Positions 8,782 through 19,555 are shown, numbered from the stretch's first letter. The stretch is DNA of 22,500 nt from Chrysomallon squamiferum (GCA_012295275.1 CM022677.1:20504041-20526540), one strand, 5' to 3'. A program made the numbers and translations. Notes: generated by a model from the sequence alone, not told the origin.

Positions 8782-9057
8782 AATTTGACTTAATATCTGA
8801 ATACACTGAACTGCATCCGAGTAACTGAAGCAAACTATTTAGAAAAGATAGTCAGTAGTAATGTAGTTACATGAAAATAAAACAAGCTGATGCTTTGGGG
8901 AATGAACTCCACTTTAAATACACGTGACTGCTGATTTAGATTAACGTAGCTGTGATATGTGTACGTAATGAAATTCATTGTACAGCGTCACATTACGGTA
9001 ATAACAATAATAACAACAGTACTCGTGAAATGTGTATTCCACGTGTTAATTACTAAC

Positions 9058-9216
9058 TTTTTTGACACATGGTACATCTGACTTTTTTGGTTTGTTCAGA
9101 CACTCCTTTACAAGAACCTGGTTTTGAACACACACGTATGAATTTTACAGTTTTGAAGCAGTCGGCATGACACAATCCACCGCGTTGTCTCGTCCACAGT
9201 GACCACGTCCCCGACA
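9058..9216 (-). CDS. Gene A, TSP1 domain 1 exon
   Basis: A 159-bp (53-codon) exon, phase 1 at both ends, with acceptor GTTTCAG (AG at 9217-9218) and a weaker donor AAAA|GTTAGT (GT at 9056-9057). Reading past the donor meets a stop at once, so the donor or a terminal exon must be chosen; the phase fit to the next exon supports the donor. It encodes a short TSP1 module: W-x-x-W (GTWSLWTRQ), C-x3-C (CHADC), two middle cysteines, and C-x2-C at the end. Gene B has no matching exon at this place, so this domain was gained in A or lost in B. Confidence 0.75.
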
Positions 9217-9550
9217 CTGAAACAATCAAACAAACATTTAACTCTTATTCGCTAGAAATCAGACCAGTTTTCTCTCTCGTAGTCTGTATGTGACTGACTC
9301 AGTTGTCATTGAACCATACATATATACACAAGACACACTGTTATAATAAATTAATATAATTGTTTTTAAATATCACTATCAAATAAATACTCACAGTCAC
9401 AGTTATGTATATATGTGAATTTGTGTTTCTTTCTTCTTTTCTTCTCTCTCTCACTCATTCTCTTATACTGTGTTCTCTCTGTCCTTCTGATTGCGTGATC
9501 AGTTATATGTATAGATAAAAACATGCAAATGATTAAGTACAAATACTTAC

Positions 9551-11012
9551 AGTTACAGTCGTAGTAATGTCGTATTTTCGATTTCGTCAGGGAACTTGTA
9601 AACATTAATTCTTTAGTGTTCATAAAACAAGAGCCTTCCAATGTTCCGTACTGTAAGGTGACGAGAATTTCATACACTGCACAACTACAAATAATTCGTG
9701 TACCCATCAACTTCACTGTACGAAATTTCTTATTTTCATAGTGTAGAATAAAATCAATATTTTTGAGATCTGTATTTTCTAGACCTATGGACAGCGATGA
9801 ACCAAGTCCTTCAAATGCATGAACGTTTATCTCAGTCAGTGGGTTTTCAGACAAGTCTATCATAGTGAGAGACAATTCTCCAAAAGCTTTCTTTTGTATA
9901 ATTTTAATCTTGTTTTCTCTAAGATTAAGCATCTTAAGTTTAGCTAAGCCTTGAAATGCATGTGTAGGAACAGTGCTTATATTTCTTCTACTAAACAATA
10001 ATTTTCTTAAACAGTTTCTTTGTTCAAGAAAAATTCCTGCAGATAATGGAAATGTTGATGCACTCAGATCAAGTTCACGAAGACAAATCTCGCCTTGAAG
10101 AGAATTTCTTTGAAAATTCTTCAAGTGATTGTCCGCAAGATCAAGCTTGATTAATTTCTTCAACTTCAGAATTGCAGTTGGCACGTCGTATTGCATTCTG
10201 CAGTTTCGCATTATCAGTATTTTTAACGTGGACGCCAACTCACTGAAACAAAGTGGCTCTAAAGAAATATATTTATTACCAGACAGTATTAAATAGTTTA
10301 ACTGGACAAGTCCTCTAAAATCATGTTCTCTAACATTCCTGATGTGATTGTTTTCCAGATTCAACAGTGTAAGATTTGATATGTCTGTGAATATAGAAGG
10401 TAGTACATACAAGCTGTTGAATTTGAGATTTAAAATTCGAAGAGATGGTAAATTGTTAAAAGCATGATCGCTTATATATCTGAGGTTACAGTTGTCAAGT
10501 TCAATAAACTGCAGAGACAGAAGACTTAGATTACTGAAAATATTGTCTGGAAGAATTCCAGTCTTTTGATAGTTGTAGCTTAGTGAAAGTTTACGTAGAT
10601 TCGTGAGACCGTTCAAAAACGATAATCGTTTTTGAAACGATAAACCGATGCTTTCTAAACTGAGAAACCGCAAGGTTTTGTCTAAGTTAATAAATGCACC
10701 GTCTTCTAAATGGACGTACGATTCCACGCTTAGTCGCAGACTGGCGACTGCTAATCTTGAAGGAAAGTCTGACCTCTTCACGCTCTTCAGGGCAGTTGCT
10801 CCAACGTGTAGGCGGATCGGCATTTTTACTGGTTTGACTAGGTTCAGATCGGGGAGAGAGTCGTATCTCTTTGGGCATAGAACGTCATAAACGTATCCTA
10901 TGCTGCGAATCTTGATCACGTGACACTGACAGTTTTTAAGACAAAGGCTGGCTATTTGTACTGGTTGAGCTGCGTTTATGAACAATGCGAATATTATGAT
11001 GACAAAATCCAT
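9551..11012 (-). CDS. Gene A first coding exon: secreted or membrane leucine-rich-repeat domain
   Basis: Coding part is 1462 bp (487 codons plus one base). The start is the ATG at 11010-11012 (MDFVIII), which matches the start of gene B; the longer frame begins at a non-ATG codon. Residues 1 to about 20 form a hydrophobic signal peptide. An LRRNT-like cap follows (C-x3-C-x-C ... C, residues about 28-49). About a dozen leucine-rich repeats with L-x-x-L-x-L-x-x-N signatures then run to about residue 430, and an LRRCT-like cap (C-S-C ... C ... D-C-N-C) closes the exon. The donor is AACT|GTAAGT (GT at 9549-9550). The domain likely binds ligands outside the cell, followed by TSP1 and EGF modules. 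A likely 5' UTR acceptor lies at 11051-11052 (TTCGCACAG). The exon is intact, unlike its partner in gene B. LRR-plus-TSP1 proteins of this type have no gene name that I recognise. Confidence 0.9.
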
Positions 11013-11050
11013 CACAGGTGAGACTGATGAAGCCAAAATGTTGAGATAAT
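11013..11050 (-). other. Gene A, 5' UTR part of the LRR exon
   Basis: On the minus strand a good acceptor (CTTTCTTCGCACAG, AG at 11051-11052) lies 38 bases before the start codon, with no ATG in between. Gene B has the same arrangement (24 bases). The first non-coding exon and the promoter are not identified. Confidence 0.55.
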
Positions 11051-11905
11051 CTGTGCGAAGAAAGAATTAAGATGCAGTAATAATAAAGATGATGATGATG
11101 ATGATGATAATAACACTACTACTGTATTATCACTAACATTAATAATAATAATAATAATAATAATAGTAATAATAATAATAATAAGAAGAAGAACAAAAGT
11201 AAAAATAACAGCGATAATAGTGAAAAATAGTAAGAAGAGCAGAGAACGTGCTTTTGCATGTGTACCTATCTTACACTGCGAGAATGATAATAATAATAAT
11301 ATTAAAAAATAAAAAAATAAAAAGTAAAACAATTGAAATAGTTATTTACCTTAAAACAATAAGGCATTGGAGACTCAGTCTTAATATAATTTGTACTGAT
11401 CCTGGCAGGAGTTACGTGCCCGTGTATATAGTGTAGCTGTGTAACTATAAAACTGATTAATGATGAGAGAAACTAAAACTGAAATAGTAAAATAGTAATC
11501 ATAGTATTTGTCTCTTCTCTTCACATTTTTAACATGAACAAGCGAACGAGTTTTATTGAGTTGTAGTAAGAACGAGTACAGAACATTAACTCAGGTGTAG
11601 AACACTTTTTCATTTCACTGTAAATGTAGTTATTTTGTTTTTCTTGAAATGAAAATAAATACTTTACAGTACCTTTTGATGATGAGTCATCTCTTTATAC
11701 TTCAAAACGTGGGTGAATGTGGCCTTTGGGTGCAAAGCCAAACCCTCATTGTGTTCCTTACTTATCATCGAAGTACAAACGAAACATATGAGAGAAAAAT
11801 TTCAGAAAAGTCGATAGTGAATCGAAGAACATCCGTAAGACACTCTGACGTAATTCCTGAATTCGTCATTGTCCACGAGCGAGGCCTGAAATGGGCTAAC
11901 CCTGC

Positions 11906-11907
<2 letters not shown>

Positions 11908-11960
<53 letters not shown>

Positions 11961-12015
11961 GTAATAATCATAATAATATTAATAACAACGGTAATAATAA
12001 CAATAATAATAATAT
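11908..12015. repeat. (AAT)n microsatellite
   Basis: A near-pure trinucleotide run that yields poly-Ile frames on both strands. It lies in the region between the divergent genes. Confidence 0.9.
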
Positions 12016-12098
12016 AGAGAGTTTCTTTTAATTTGACTGATGACCATTATCATCTTTCAGTATTCGAATTACCTTTAAGGGTCACAATCATTGTGCTG

Positions 12099-12100
<2 letters not shown>

Positions 12101-12147
<47 letters not shown>
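12101..12147. repeat. (CA)n microsatellite
   Basis: An uninterrupted CA dinucleotide run of about 47 bp in the intergenic region. Confidence 0.95.
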
Positions 12148-12149
<2 letters not shown>

Positions 12150-13943
12150 CAAAATCGATCTGGATCATAATAAAATTATTTTTATTTCTTCCATCTCAGT
12201 CAGCTACTGCGTGAAAAAAAAATAAATAAAATAAAATAAAAAAGAGAAGAAAATACTGACGTTCTGGAGCCCAGTGGGATAGGTGCCATTTTCTTTATTT
12301 TGTATTCCAAACCACATGTAGTATTACAAGTGTATAAATGAAAGCCTACTTGCCCCAAATTTGTGTATTTTAACATGGTAGTGGCATGTTAATGTATATT
12401 GTGTCTTTAATACAGGTGTTGTTGGCATCTTCTTGCAAGTCAAAATAAATTTAGGTTTAATGAATATTTTTTCCGTTCTAAACATTCTTTTATATTTATA
12501 ACAACCCACAGGAGCCTCTCACAAAAATAGTGGCACAGTTAGGAGTTACGTAAAAATGACAAAAAAGCTTGAAACGAAATCTCCTTAAGTATTATATGTT
12601 ATTAAAATAACCAAAAACTGTGTACTCATTCATTTCGTCAAGATGTTTTTAAATTATGGGGATTAGTATTGTCCACGTATTCCATTTTTTATCCCTCCTT
12701 TTTTTTCATTGTTTCTTTCGTCATTTCTGCAGCTAGTGCAAATCTTAGTAAACTTGTAGAGAGACAGATTTTCTGTCAGTTTGCTCACCGTTAAGCGTGT
12801 CTGAATCTTGCATGCTACCCTGGTTTACAAAGAATAATAATGAGAAAATTAAAAGAAGTAAAGAACAAAAGAAAGATAAGAAAAAAAAAAAAAAGAAGAA
12901 AAAAAAGATAAATAAATTAGAATAAAAGAAAAGTGAAATAACTCATTAATAAATAATAATAATAAAAGACCAATAAAAAAAAAAAAAAAACATTAAAAAG
13001 AAGATAAAATATAACTATAAACTAAACTAAACTAAACTAAACTAAAATAATAAAAAAAAATAAACAAGAATTATTTTATTTATTTATGAAAACAAACCGT
13101 GATGATAATGATGACGAAATCGGGAATGACGTCAAAATGTACGAAAAATGGTCAGCGTTATTTCACGTAAGCAGACATTTTTATTATAAAATTTGATATT
13201 TCTACATTTACTGCTGATTTATATCCTTTGATCATGTCTACCTTCTAAATGTATATTATGTACCACAAAAATTAATTTAAATGTTATCCAATTTTTTTTT
13301 TTTTTTTTTACAAAGTATTGGCATTTTCTTTCACTGTATAGAAAACTGTAGAATACGTCTGCCAGCGTCCCTATTGTAGCACTGTTATATTATGTTCCAT
13401 GTGAACCGTGTGTAATTTTTCAGTAGTGTATTTTCATAATGTTATGGTGTCCTTTTTGTCATGGATCCCTACGTCATCAGAAAAGCTGGATAATCCCCAG
13501 CAACATATTTTACAAAAATTATACTGAAGGGACGTAACTAATGTCTGAAATAGTTCTTTAGACACACATTTCCATAAACTGTCTGGAATGTCTCAGGGCT
13601 TCAACTACTGCAGTTTCGTTACTTTGTGCAGCTATACTTTTTATTTTATGTGTTATTGTTATTATTATTGTTTTTTTTTCATCATCATCATCATTCCAAG
13701 ATTCTCGTCGAAACAGATTTACAAACAAACAAGCTTCTCAGTTAATTTTAGCCTCCATTATATTAATCTTTCACTATTAATTAATCAACTTATTCACTGT
13801 TATTATTATGATTACTACTACTACTACTACTACTCATATTCCTGCTCCTCTTACTACTGCTACTATTACTACTAAAACAACAACAGTTACTACTACTACT
13901 ACTTCTATTATAGTATACTTACCATTTTTTGTTTCTTTTACAG

Positions 13944-13967
13944 AGTATGCGAAACATTTAGACTGAA
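13944..13967 (+). other. Gene B, 5' UTR part of the LRR exon, with a tiny uORF
   Basis: The acceptor TTTCTTTTACAG ends at 13943. Twenty-four untranslated bases follow before the start codon at 13968. They contain an upstream ATG at 13947 opening a four-codon reading frame (M-R-N-I, stop ending at 13961), six bases before the main start. Confidence 0.6.
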
Positions 13968-15428
13968 ATGGATTTGGTGATATTAATATTTCTTTTATTC
14001 TCAAACGTCTGTCAGCCAACAGAGGCTTCAAGATATTGTCCCAGAAACTGTCAGTGTAAAACAGTACAGCTTTATAACACATGGAACGTTTATGATGTAT
14101 TCTGCCCAAAAGTGAACAATACCTTTCCAGATCTAAACCTTCTGAAATCAGTGAGAAAGCCAATCCAGCTACGCGTCGAAGGCGCTTACATAGAACACGT
14201 AAAGAAATCCGATTTCCCAATTAATTTAACTATCCTAAATTTACGACTTAATGCACAATCTTACGTACGCTTGGAAGACGATGCATTTATTAATCTAGCC
14301 GGAACCTTAAGGTATCTGAATTTAGAAAATACCGGTTTATCGTTTCAAAAAACATTAACATTTTTGAACGGTCTCACGAATGTAAAGAAAATTTCACTAA
14401 GCAACAACTATCAAAAGAGTGGACTTCTTCCCGACAATATTTTCAATAATCTAAGTCTGTTGTCTCTCCAGTTTATTGAACTTGACAATTGTAACCTCAG
14501 ATATATAAATGATCATGCTTTTAATAATTTACCATATCTTCGCATTTTAAATCTCAGATTCAACAGCTTACATAGAATACCTTCTATATTCACAGACATA
14601 TCGAACCTTGCACTATTGAATTTGGAAAACAATCTCATTACGAAAGTTAAAGAACATGATTTCAAAGGACTTGTCAAACTAAATTATTTAATACTGTCTG
14701 GTAATGAACATATTTCTTTAGAGCCATTTTGCTTCACTGAACTGGCGTCCACATTAAAAATACTGATAATGCGAAACTGCAGCATGCAGTACGACGTGCC
14801 AACTGCAATTCTGAAGTTGAAGAAATTAACAGAGCTTGATCTTGCAGACAATCAGCTCAGTAATTTCCAAAGAAAATCTCTTCAAGGCGAGATTTGTCTT
14901 CATGAACTTGATCTGAGTGCATCAACATTTCCATTATCTGCTGGAATTTTTCTTGAACAAAAAATTGTTTGAAAACATTATCGCTTAGTAGAAGAAATAT
15001 AAGCACTGTTCCCACAGAGGCATTTCAAGGCTTAGCTAAACTTATAATGCTTAATCTTAGAGAAAACAAAATTAATATTTTACAGGAGAAAGCTTTTGGA
15101 GAATTGTCTCTCACTATGATAGACTTGTCTGAAAATCCACTGACTGAGATAAACCTTCATGCATTTGAAGGACTTGGTTCATCACTCACCATAGGTCTAG
15201 AAAATACAGATCTCAAAAATATTGATTTTATTCTACACTATGAAAATACGAAATTTCGTACAGTGAAGTTGACGGGTACACGAATTACTTGTAGTTGTGC
15301 AGTGTATGAAATTCTCGTCACCCTACAGTACGGAACATTGGAAGGCTCTTGTTTTATGAACACTAAAGAATTAATGTTTACAAGTTCACTGACGAATTCG
15401 AAAATACGACATTACTACGACTGTAACT
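13968..15428 (+). CDS. Gene B first coding exon: LRR domain, interrupted by a one-base deletion
   Basis: This is the paralogue of the gene A LRR exon. It has a signal peptide (MDLVILIFLLF), an LRRNT-like cap (C-x3-C-x-C ... C), about a dozen leucine-rich repeats and an LRRCT-like cap ending D-C-N-C, then donor AACT|GTAAGT (GT at 15429-15430). The length is 1461 bp, exactly one less than the 1462 bp of gene A. The missing base lies in the A-run at 14959-14964: the frame hits TGA at 14970-14972 and resumes cleanly in the next frame (from about 14966) to the donor. Residues from about 130 onward are close to identical to gene A, the first 100 only about half so. All later exons stay open, so this could be a sequencing or assembly error in a homopolymer, a recent null allele, or early pseudogene formation. 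Confidence 0.85.
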
Positions 15429-15568
15429 GTAAGTATTTGTACTTAATCATTTGCATGTTTTTATCTACACCTATAACTGATCACGTAGTCAGAGAGACAA
15501 AGAGAACACAATAAAAGAGAATGATTAAATTGTCAGGACAAATACCACAAAAATCTGTTTAATTTCAG

Positions 15569-15835
15569 CAACGGGATTGTGGAGTACGTGGTTAAGAGTT
15601 AATTCTACTCAGTGTGATGTCAGCTGTAAACAAAGAGTGACCTTTCTTCGACAGTGTAAACCAGCAGACAGCAGTGACACGCCATCTGTCAGGTGTAAGG
15701 GAGATAACAGAATTCGCACGACATTACAGAACTGTACAGGTGATAGATGCGTCACTCACGAAGGCCACTTAAGTCCTGACCGTAATAACAGTATTCACCT
15801 TTACGAAAGAATTGCACTTGTTGCTGGTATTAGAG
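15569..15835 (+). CDS. Gene B, TSP1 domain 1 exon
   Basis: A 267-bp (89-codon) exon, phase 1 at both ends, with acceptor TTAATTTCAG (AG at 15567-15568) and donor AGAG|GTAAGA (GT at 15836). TSP1 features: W-x-x-W (GLWSTWLRV), C-x3-C (CDVSC), a middle cysteine pair, and C-x4-C (CTGDRC). A linker of about 30 residues follows the last cysteine. It corresponds to TSP1-2 of gene A by sequence start and linker. The second cysteine is not followed by glycine, as in gene A domains. Confidence 0.88.
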
Positions 15836-16594
15836 GTAAGAAACCTAAAATATATAAATACAAAAAAAAAAAAAAAAACAACAACACACACACATAAAAA
15901 GAGTTAGCCTGTATCAAAGACACATAATGATAGTGTAGACTCAAATGTACTTTCGTAACCGTCGGATGCCAAAAATAAGTTAATGATTGATTTGACTTCA
16001 TTTGGTTATAAGGTAAGCAAAAATGTTAGGTAACAAATTTGTATACAGGTGTAAGGCCCAAAATCCAAGATGGCCGCCGTCACAAATGGAAAACAGTTAA
16101 AATGGCACATCTCTGGAACTAGTTGGCCAACATCAATGATGTTAGACTCCATTATAGGGCTTTCCAATATGCCTGATAATCTGGATCAGGCTTGACGTTG
16201 ACTTTTGGTCAAGATCATGCAAAAAGGTCAAGGTAAAGTTAATTTCTTGGATTCTGTGCCTTACAGGGGTTTAACGATTTGTCATCTAAGATTTTTCCTT
16301 AGTTGATACCCAAATGAAATCAAATAAATAATTATCTCACTTTGGGCATCGACAGTTTTGGCTTAATTCGCTATAACTAACTAACTTTAACTGATGTTAA
16401 CTAACTAAGTAAAATAAAATAAAATAAAATTTGAAAAAAGAATACAAAAATAAATTAACAATAAAATAATAATAAAAAATATATATAACAAAAGTTATAC
16501 AAAATAATTACTGAATAAAATAATGAATGAAAAATGAACGCGCACATGAATCTGAAAATTTAAACTGCTGTAAGTGTATTTGTTTTTGTTTCAG
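15836..16594. other. Intron of gene B with a possible dispersed repeat
   Basis: Between TSP1-1 and TSP1-2. Positions about 16045-16290 are less AT-rich than the surroundings and look like part of an interspersed repeat (AAGATGGCCGCC, and AAAGGTCAAGGTAAAG near 16225). I cannot name the family. Downstream are AAAAT runs (about 16408-16490). Confidence 0.45.
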
Positions 16595-16783
16595 TGGATG
16601 GTGGATGGACTCGCTGGCTTCATACAAATGTCTCAGCCTGCTCGGTCACGTGTGGGTATGGACATATGGAGTACGACGACGTTCGAAAGTGCTTACAACC
16701 ACGACCGCAACAGGGAGGGAATGACTGTGTTGGACCCAGCGAAAAACATATAATATTTGCGTGCATTGATAGAGCTTGCCCTG
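16595..16783 (+). CDS. Gene B, TSP1 domain 2 exon
   Basis: A 189-bp (63-codon) exon, phase 1 at both ends, with acceptor TTTGTTTCAG (AG at 16593-16594) and donor CCTG|GTATGA (GT at 16784). It is a canonical TSP1: GGWTRW with W-x-x-W, then CSVTCGYG, which is the C-x-x-S/T-C-G motif used for O-fucosylation by POFUT2 in known TSP1 proteins. An R-x-C, a Q-G-G-x-x-C and a closing C-x4-C follow. It should form the three-stranded TSP1 fold with three disulfides. Confidence 0.92.
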
Positions 16784-17144
16784 GTATGATCCATTCATTT
16801 GAATCTTGTAACATTAGATTTATTGGAATTCATGCCTTCATAAGCTTTAGATAAATGAGCTGTTTCTTGTTTTGTTTGAAAGTTTTACGAAAAACCCTTC
16901 TTTTTTGTTATAAATCACAAAATGAACGGTAATAAAATACAAGCAAGTTAACAAATTTAAAATTAAGACCATTTTGTACGGATGCTAAAATATAATGCAT
17001 GATAACATTATAAGAGAAATAAGTAAAAAAAACCAAAAAAACATTACACATAAACAGATTAATGGAGACAGACAGACAGTCAGACAGACAGACAAAGAAA
17101 CAGATGAACAGATTCACCTTTATATAATCACCGTTATTCTCTAG

Positions 17145-17324
17145 GTGATCCTGGGTGGGGTTCGTGGACTCGTGTTAGCACATCAGTGTGCAGTGTGACT
17201 TGCGGATCTGGTACTGAGACTGCCACTACAGTTCGACAGTGCGTAACGAGTCCTGGACAACGCTGTAGAGGTCCTAGCATGATGTACACTTTACACCACT
17301 GTGACACTGGTGTTCCTTGTACTG
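17145..17324 (+). CDS. Gene B, TSP1 domain 3 exon
   Basis: A 180-bp (60-codon) exon, phase 1 at both ends, with acceptor TTATTCTCTAG (AG at 17143-17144) and donor ACTG|GTACGT (GT at 17325). It encodes a canonical TSP1 with PGWGSW (W-x-x-W), CSVTCGSG (C-x-x-T-C-G), V-R-Q-C, a middle C and a closing C-x5-C (CDTGVPC). Open frame running past the donor enters a (TTA)n run and is not coding. Confidence 0.92.
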
Positions 17325-18425
17325 GTACGTATACGTATGTCTACATATGTGTGTGTGTGTGTGTGTTCATATTTTACTATGTATTCGAAATACGTATTAT
17401 TACAATAATATTAGAGTTATTAGTATTATTGTTATTGTTCTTATTACTATTGTTATTGTTAATATTATTTGTATTGTTGTTGTTGTTATTATTATTATTA
17501 TTGTTATTATTATTAATGTTATTGTTATTATTATTGTTGTTATTATTATTATTATTATTATTGTGTTGATATTATTATTAATGCAGGAAGTATGTTGATT
17601 ATATTTTACTTATCATATTCGATTGTTTTCTTCTTTTTTTTTCTTTCTTCATTTTCTTTCTTTCTTTATTTATTTAATTTCAATTTTTTATTTTTTATTT
17701 TGCATTGATAAAAACAACGACAACGAATCACAAAAACAAATGAAAAAGGCACAGGAGTTGGTAGGTAACCTTTATATTTTCATATCATATCATGCAGATT
17801 TAGAAATATATATATATGTATGTATGTATGTATGTGTGTACGTACGTATGTATGTATGTATGTATGTATGTATGTATGTGTATGTGTGTGTTTATGTAAT
17901 GTATGTATGTATGTATAAGACAGATAGATACATTATATGGGCTGTATGTAGGAAAGAATTTTCTGTAGGATCAGTTGACGTCGAAGCGATACCTGAACCA
18001 ACTCCTCTCTGCTGGGTGTATCGTGAGCTAATTTTTAGAATTAGAAATCAAAAAAAAAATATTTAAGACAAAACAGGATATTCCACGATAGGATAGGCGC
18101 AGTTTGAATGATAGTACCAGCGCAATTGATAAAGTACGTCAACATAGTTTACAAACTGCTGAATCTCGACATATTACTTTCTGGTTTCATTATATAAAGA
18201 AATAAAAAATAGTTATTCTTATTAGATATTATAGCCGGATATTATGTAGCGTGTATGGAAGGCTGTACTATGAACGATACACGTTTTGTTTTCAGTAATG
18301 ATCTTTTCCGTGTTAATCGTAAATAAGGATTTAATCCAGCAAACATTTTGCTATGTCCATAGAGCTATTGTCTCTAGCAAGACAATAGACAGATATAAAT
18401 AAATATCCTTGTTATTGTTGTCTAG
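17325..18425. other. Intron of gene B with (TTA/TTG)n and (TGTA)n repeats
   Basis: Holds a long TTA/TTG run (about 17395-17580) and a TATG/TGTA run (about 17817-17920). Positions 17706-17760 resemble the lead-in of the later micro-exons and may hold a 12-bp micro-exon-like remnant (17749-17760). No complete TSP1 exon is present. Confidence 0.6.
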
Positions 18426-18614
18426 TGAATGGTGGATGGATCGAATGGGTGAAGGTTATAGAATTCGAATGTTCCGTAACGTGTGGCAACGGATATAAGG
18501 TTGCACTGAGACGTCGAAAATGTGCAAACCCGAGTCCGAGCAATGGTGGAAGATATTGTCAAGGTTCTAACGTGGACGTTGAAGCTACACGATGTGATTC
18601 TGGAATACGCTGTG
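18426..18614 (+). CDS. Gene B, TSP1 domain 4 exon
   Basis: A 189-bp (63-codon) exon, phase 1 at both ends, with acceptor TTGTTGTCTAG (AG at 18424-18425) and a weak donor TGTG|GTTGTA (GT at 18615). Its TSP1 features are GGWIEW (W-x-x-W), CSVTCGNG (C-x-x-T-C-G), R-R-R-K-C, N-G-G-x-x-C and a closing C-x4-C. It is close to TSP1-2 of this gene in opening and spacing, so the two likely share a recent duplication. The weak donor may allow skipping, which would keep the frame. Confidence 0.9.
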
Positions 18615-18701
18615 GTTGTATAGCTCTTTCAGTTTTACAGTTTTCTCTTTGCAATTGTAATTCTTTTTTAACATGAATCTGTTTATAGTAATTCAATTAT
18701 T

Positions 18702-18802
<101 letters not shown>

Positions 18803-19060
18803 AAGTAAAGAGTGTTATACCCTTGCGAAACCATACATTAATACATTTTTAACGTATAAACAGGGGACTTTGTTCGCGTTTGTCTGTATGAACCAACAGG
18901 TGATCCGATCTTTTACAGAAGAGGGCAGATGCATTTTGTGTCATATATGTACATAAGGATATAGATATATATATAGGCAAATATATATATATAGATAAAC
19001 TGATATAGATGTAGTTACTGACTGACTGACTGAATGGATACAAATTATATTATTTTGTAG

Positions 19061-19240
19061 ATGGCCCGCTTTGGACAGGATGGGTAATCCATAAAGACAG
19101 AAGGTGCCTCGTAACGTGTGGAACTGGGTTCAAAATGGTGACCAAAGTTAGATTTTGTATAATGGTTGACAATAGATTTTGCAAAGGCAACATGAAAAAG
19201 TACGATATAATGATTTGTGAAACTGGCATTCGTTGTCGTG
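19061..19240 (+). CDS. Gene B, TSP1 domain 5 exon
   Basis: A 180-bp (60-codon) exon, phase 1 at both ends, with acceptor TATTTTGTAG (AG at 19059-19060) and donor CGTG|GTAATT (GT at 19241). Its TSP1 features are PLWTGW (W-x-x-W), CLVTCGTG (C-x-x-T-C-G), V-R-F-C, F-C-K-G and a closing C-x5-C (CETGIRC). It is rich in Met and Lys and the most diverged of the gene B domains. It is the last TSP1 seen; the following exons are micro-exons. Confidence 0.9.
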
Positions 19241-19303
19241 GTAATTTTCTGTTTTACAGTTTCTATTTTTGATATATATGTAGTTCCATTTGTTTTTGTA
19301 ATG

Positions 19304-19340
<37 letters not shown>

Positions 19341-19525
19341 TTTGTTTGCATATATGTATGTACGTAGTATATGTCTATGTATGTGTTACTATAATTATTA
19401 TTATTGTTTTTATTGATCTTATTATTATTTACTGCTGACTCTTTCTGTCTTTTTTATGTTTAATATTTTAATTAGTTTATTTATTTATTTATTTTCGTAA
19501 CAACAATAAAAATAAACAAACGAAG

Positions 19526-19555
19526 GAGGCGGAAGTGACTACGTTCCACCATCAG
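19526..19555 (+). CDS. Gene B, micro-exon 1 (30 bp, stalk)
   Basis: Lead-in ATAAACAAACGAAG ends at 19525; donor TCAG|GTAAAA. Phase 1 at both ends, 30 bp, adding ten residues (GGGSDYVPPS) after TSP1-5. It is Gly/Ser/Pro-rich, as a flexible linker would be. The acceptor lacks a pyrimidine tract, so support is mainly phase, length and likeness to the later copies. Confidence 0.5.

Larger units (their letters stand above)
11051..13943. other. Region between the divergent genes: simple repeats, no supported gene
   Basis: This 2.9-kb stretch should hold the 5' non-coding exons and promoters of both genes, but I cannot place them. Visible content is as follows: ATG/ATA/AAT runs (about 11083-11190), (AAT)n at 11908-12015, (CA)n at 12101-12147, A-rich runs (about 12210-13075), a T run near 13290-13310, and TTA/ACT trinucleotide runs (13800-13910). 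Short open frames here (11649-12017, 12324-12509, 13588-13875) are repeat-driven or lack any domain. Confidence 0.6.

Noticed and set aside
9366-9550. Extension of the gene A LRR frame past the D-C-N-C end
   Set aside because: A strong GTAAGT donor follows at 9549-9550, the same as in gene B, and the extension is low-complexity (Arg/Lys/Ser) sequence.
11013-11036. Earlier start for the gene A LRR exon (eight extra codons)
   Set aside because: The upstream codon is TTG and not ATG; the ATG at 11012 matches the gene B start and places the signal peptide at the N-terminus.
11649-12017. 122-codon plus-strand frame between the two genes
   Set aside because: The last third is poly-Ile from an AAT run and the rest has no recognisable domain, splice fit or start support.
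17325-17598. Leu/Ile/Val-rich frames after the gene B TSP1-3 exon that resemble membrane segments
   Set aside because: They are a TTA/TTG microsatellite read in frame beyond a good GTACGT donor.
17940-18066. Segment with V-D-V-E-A, similar to part of the TSP1-4 exon
   Set aside because: Only a few residues match, there are no TSP1 tryptophans or cysteine pattern, and no phase-1 exon could be fitted.
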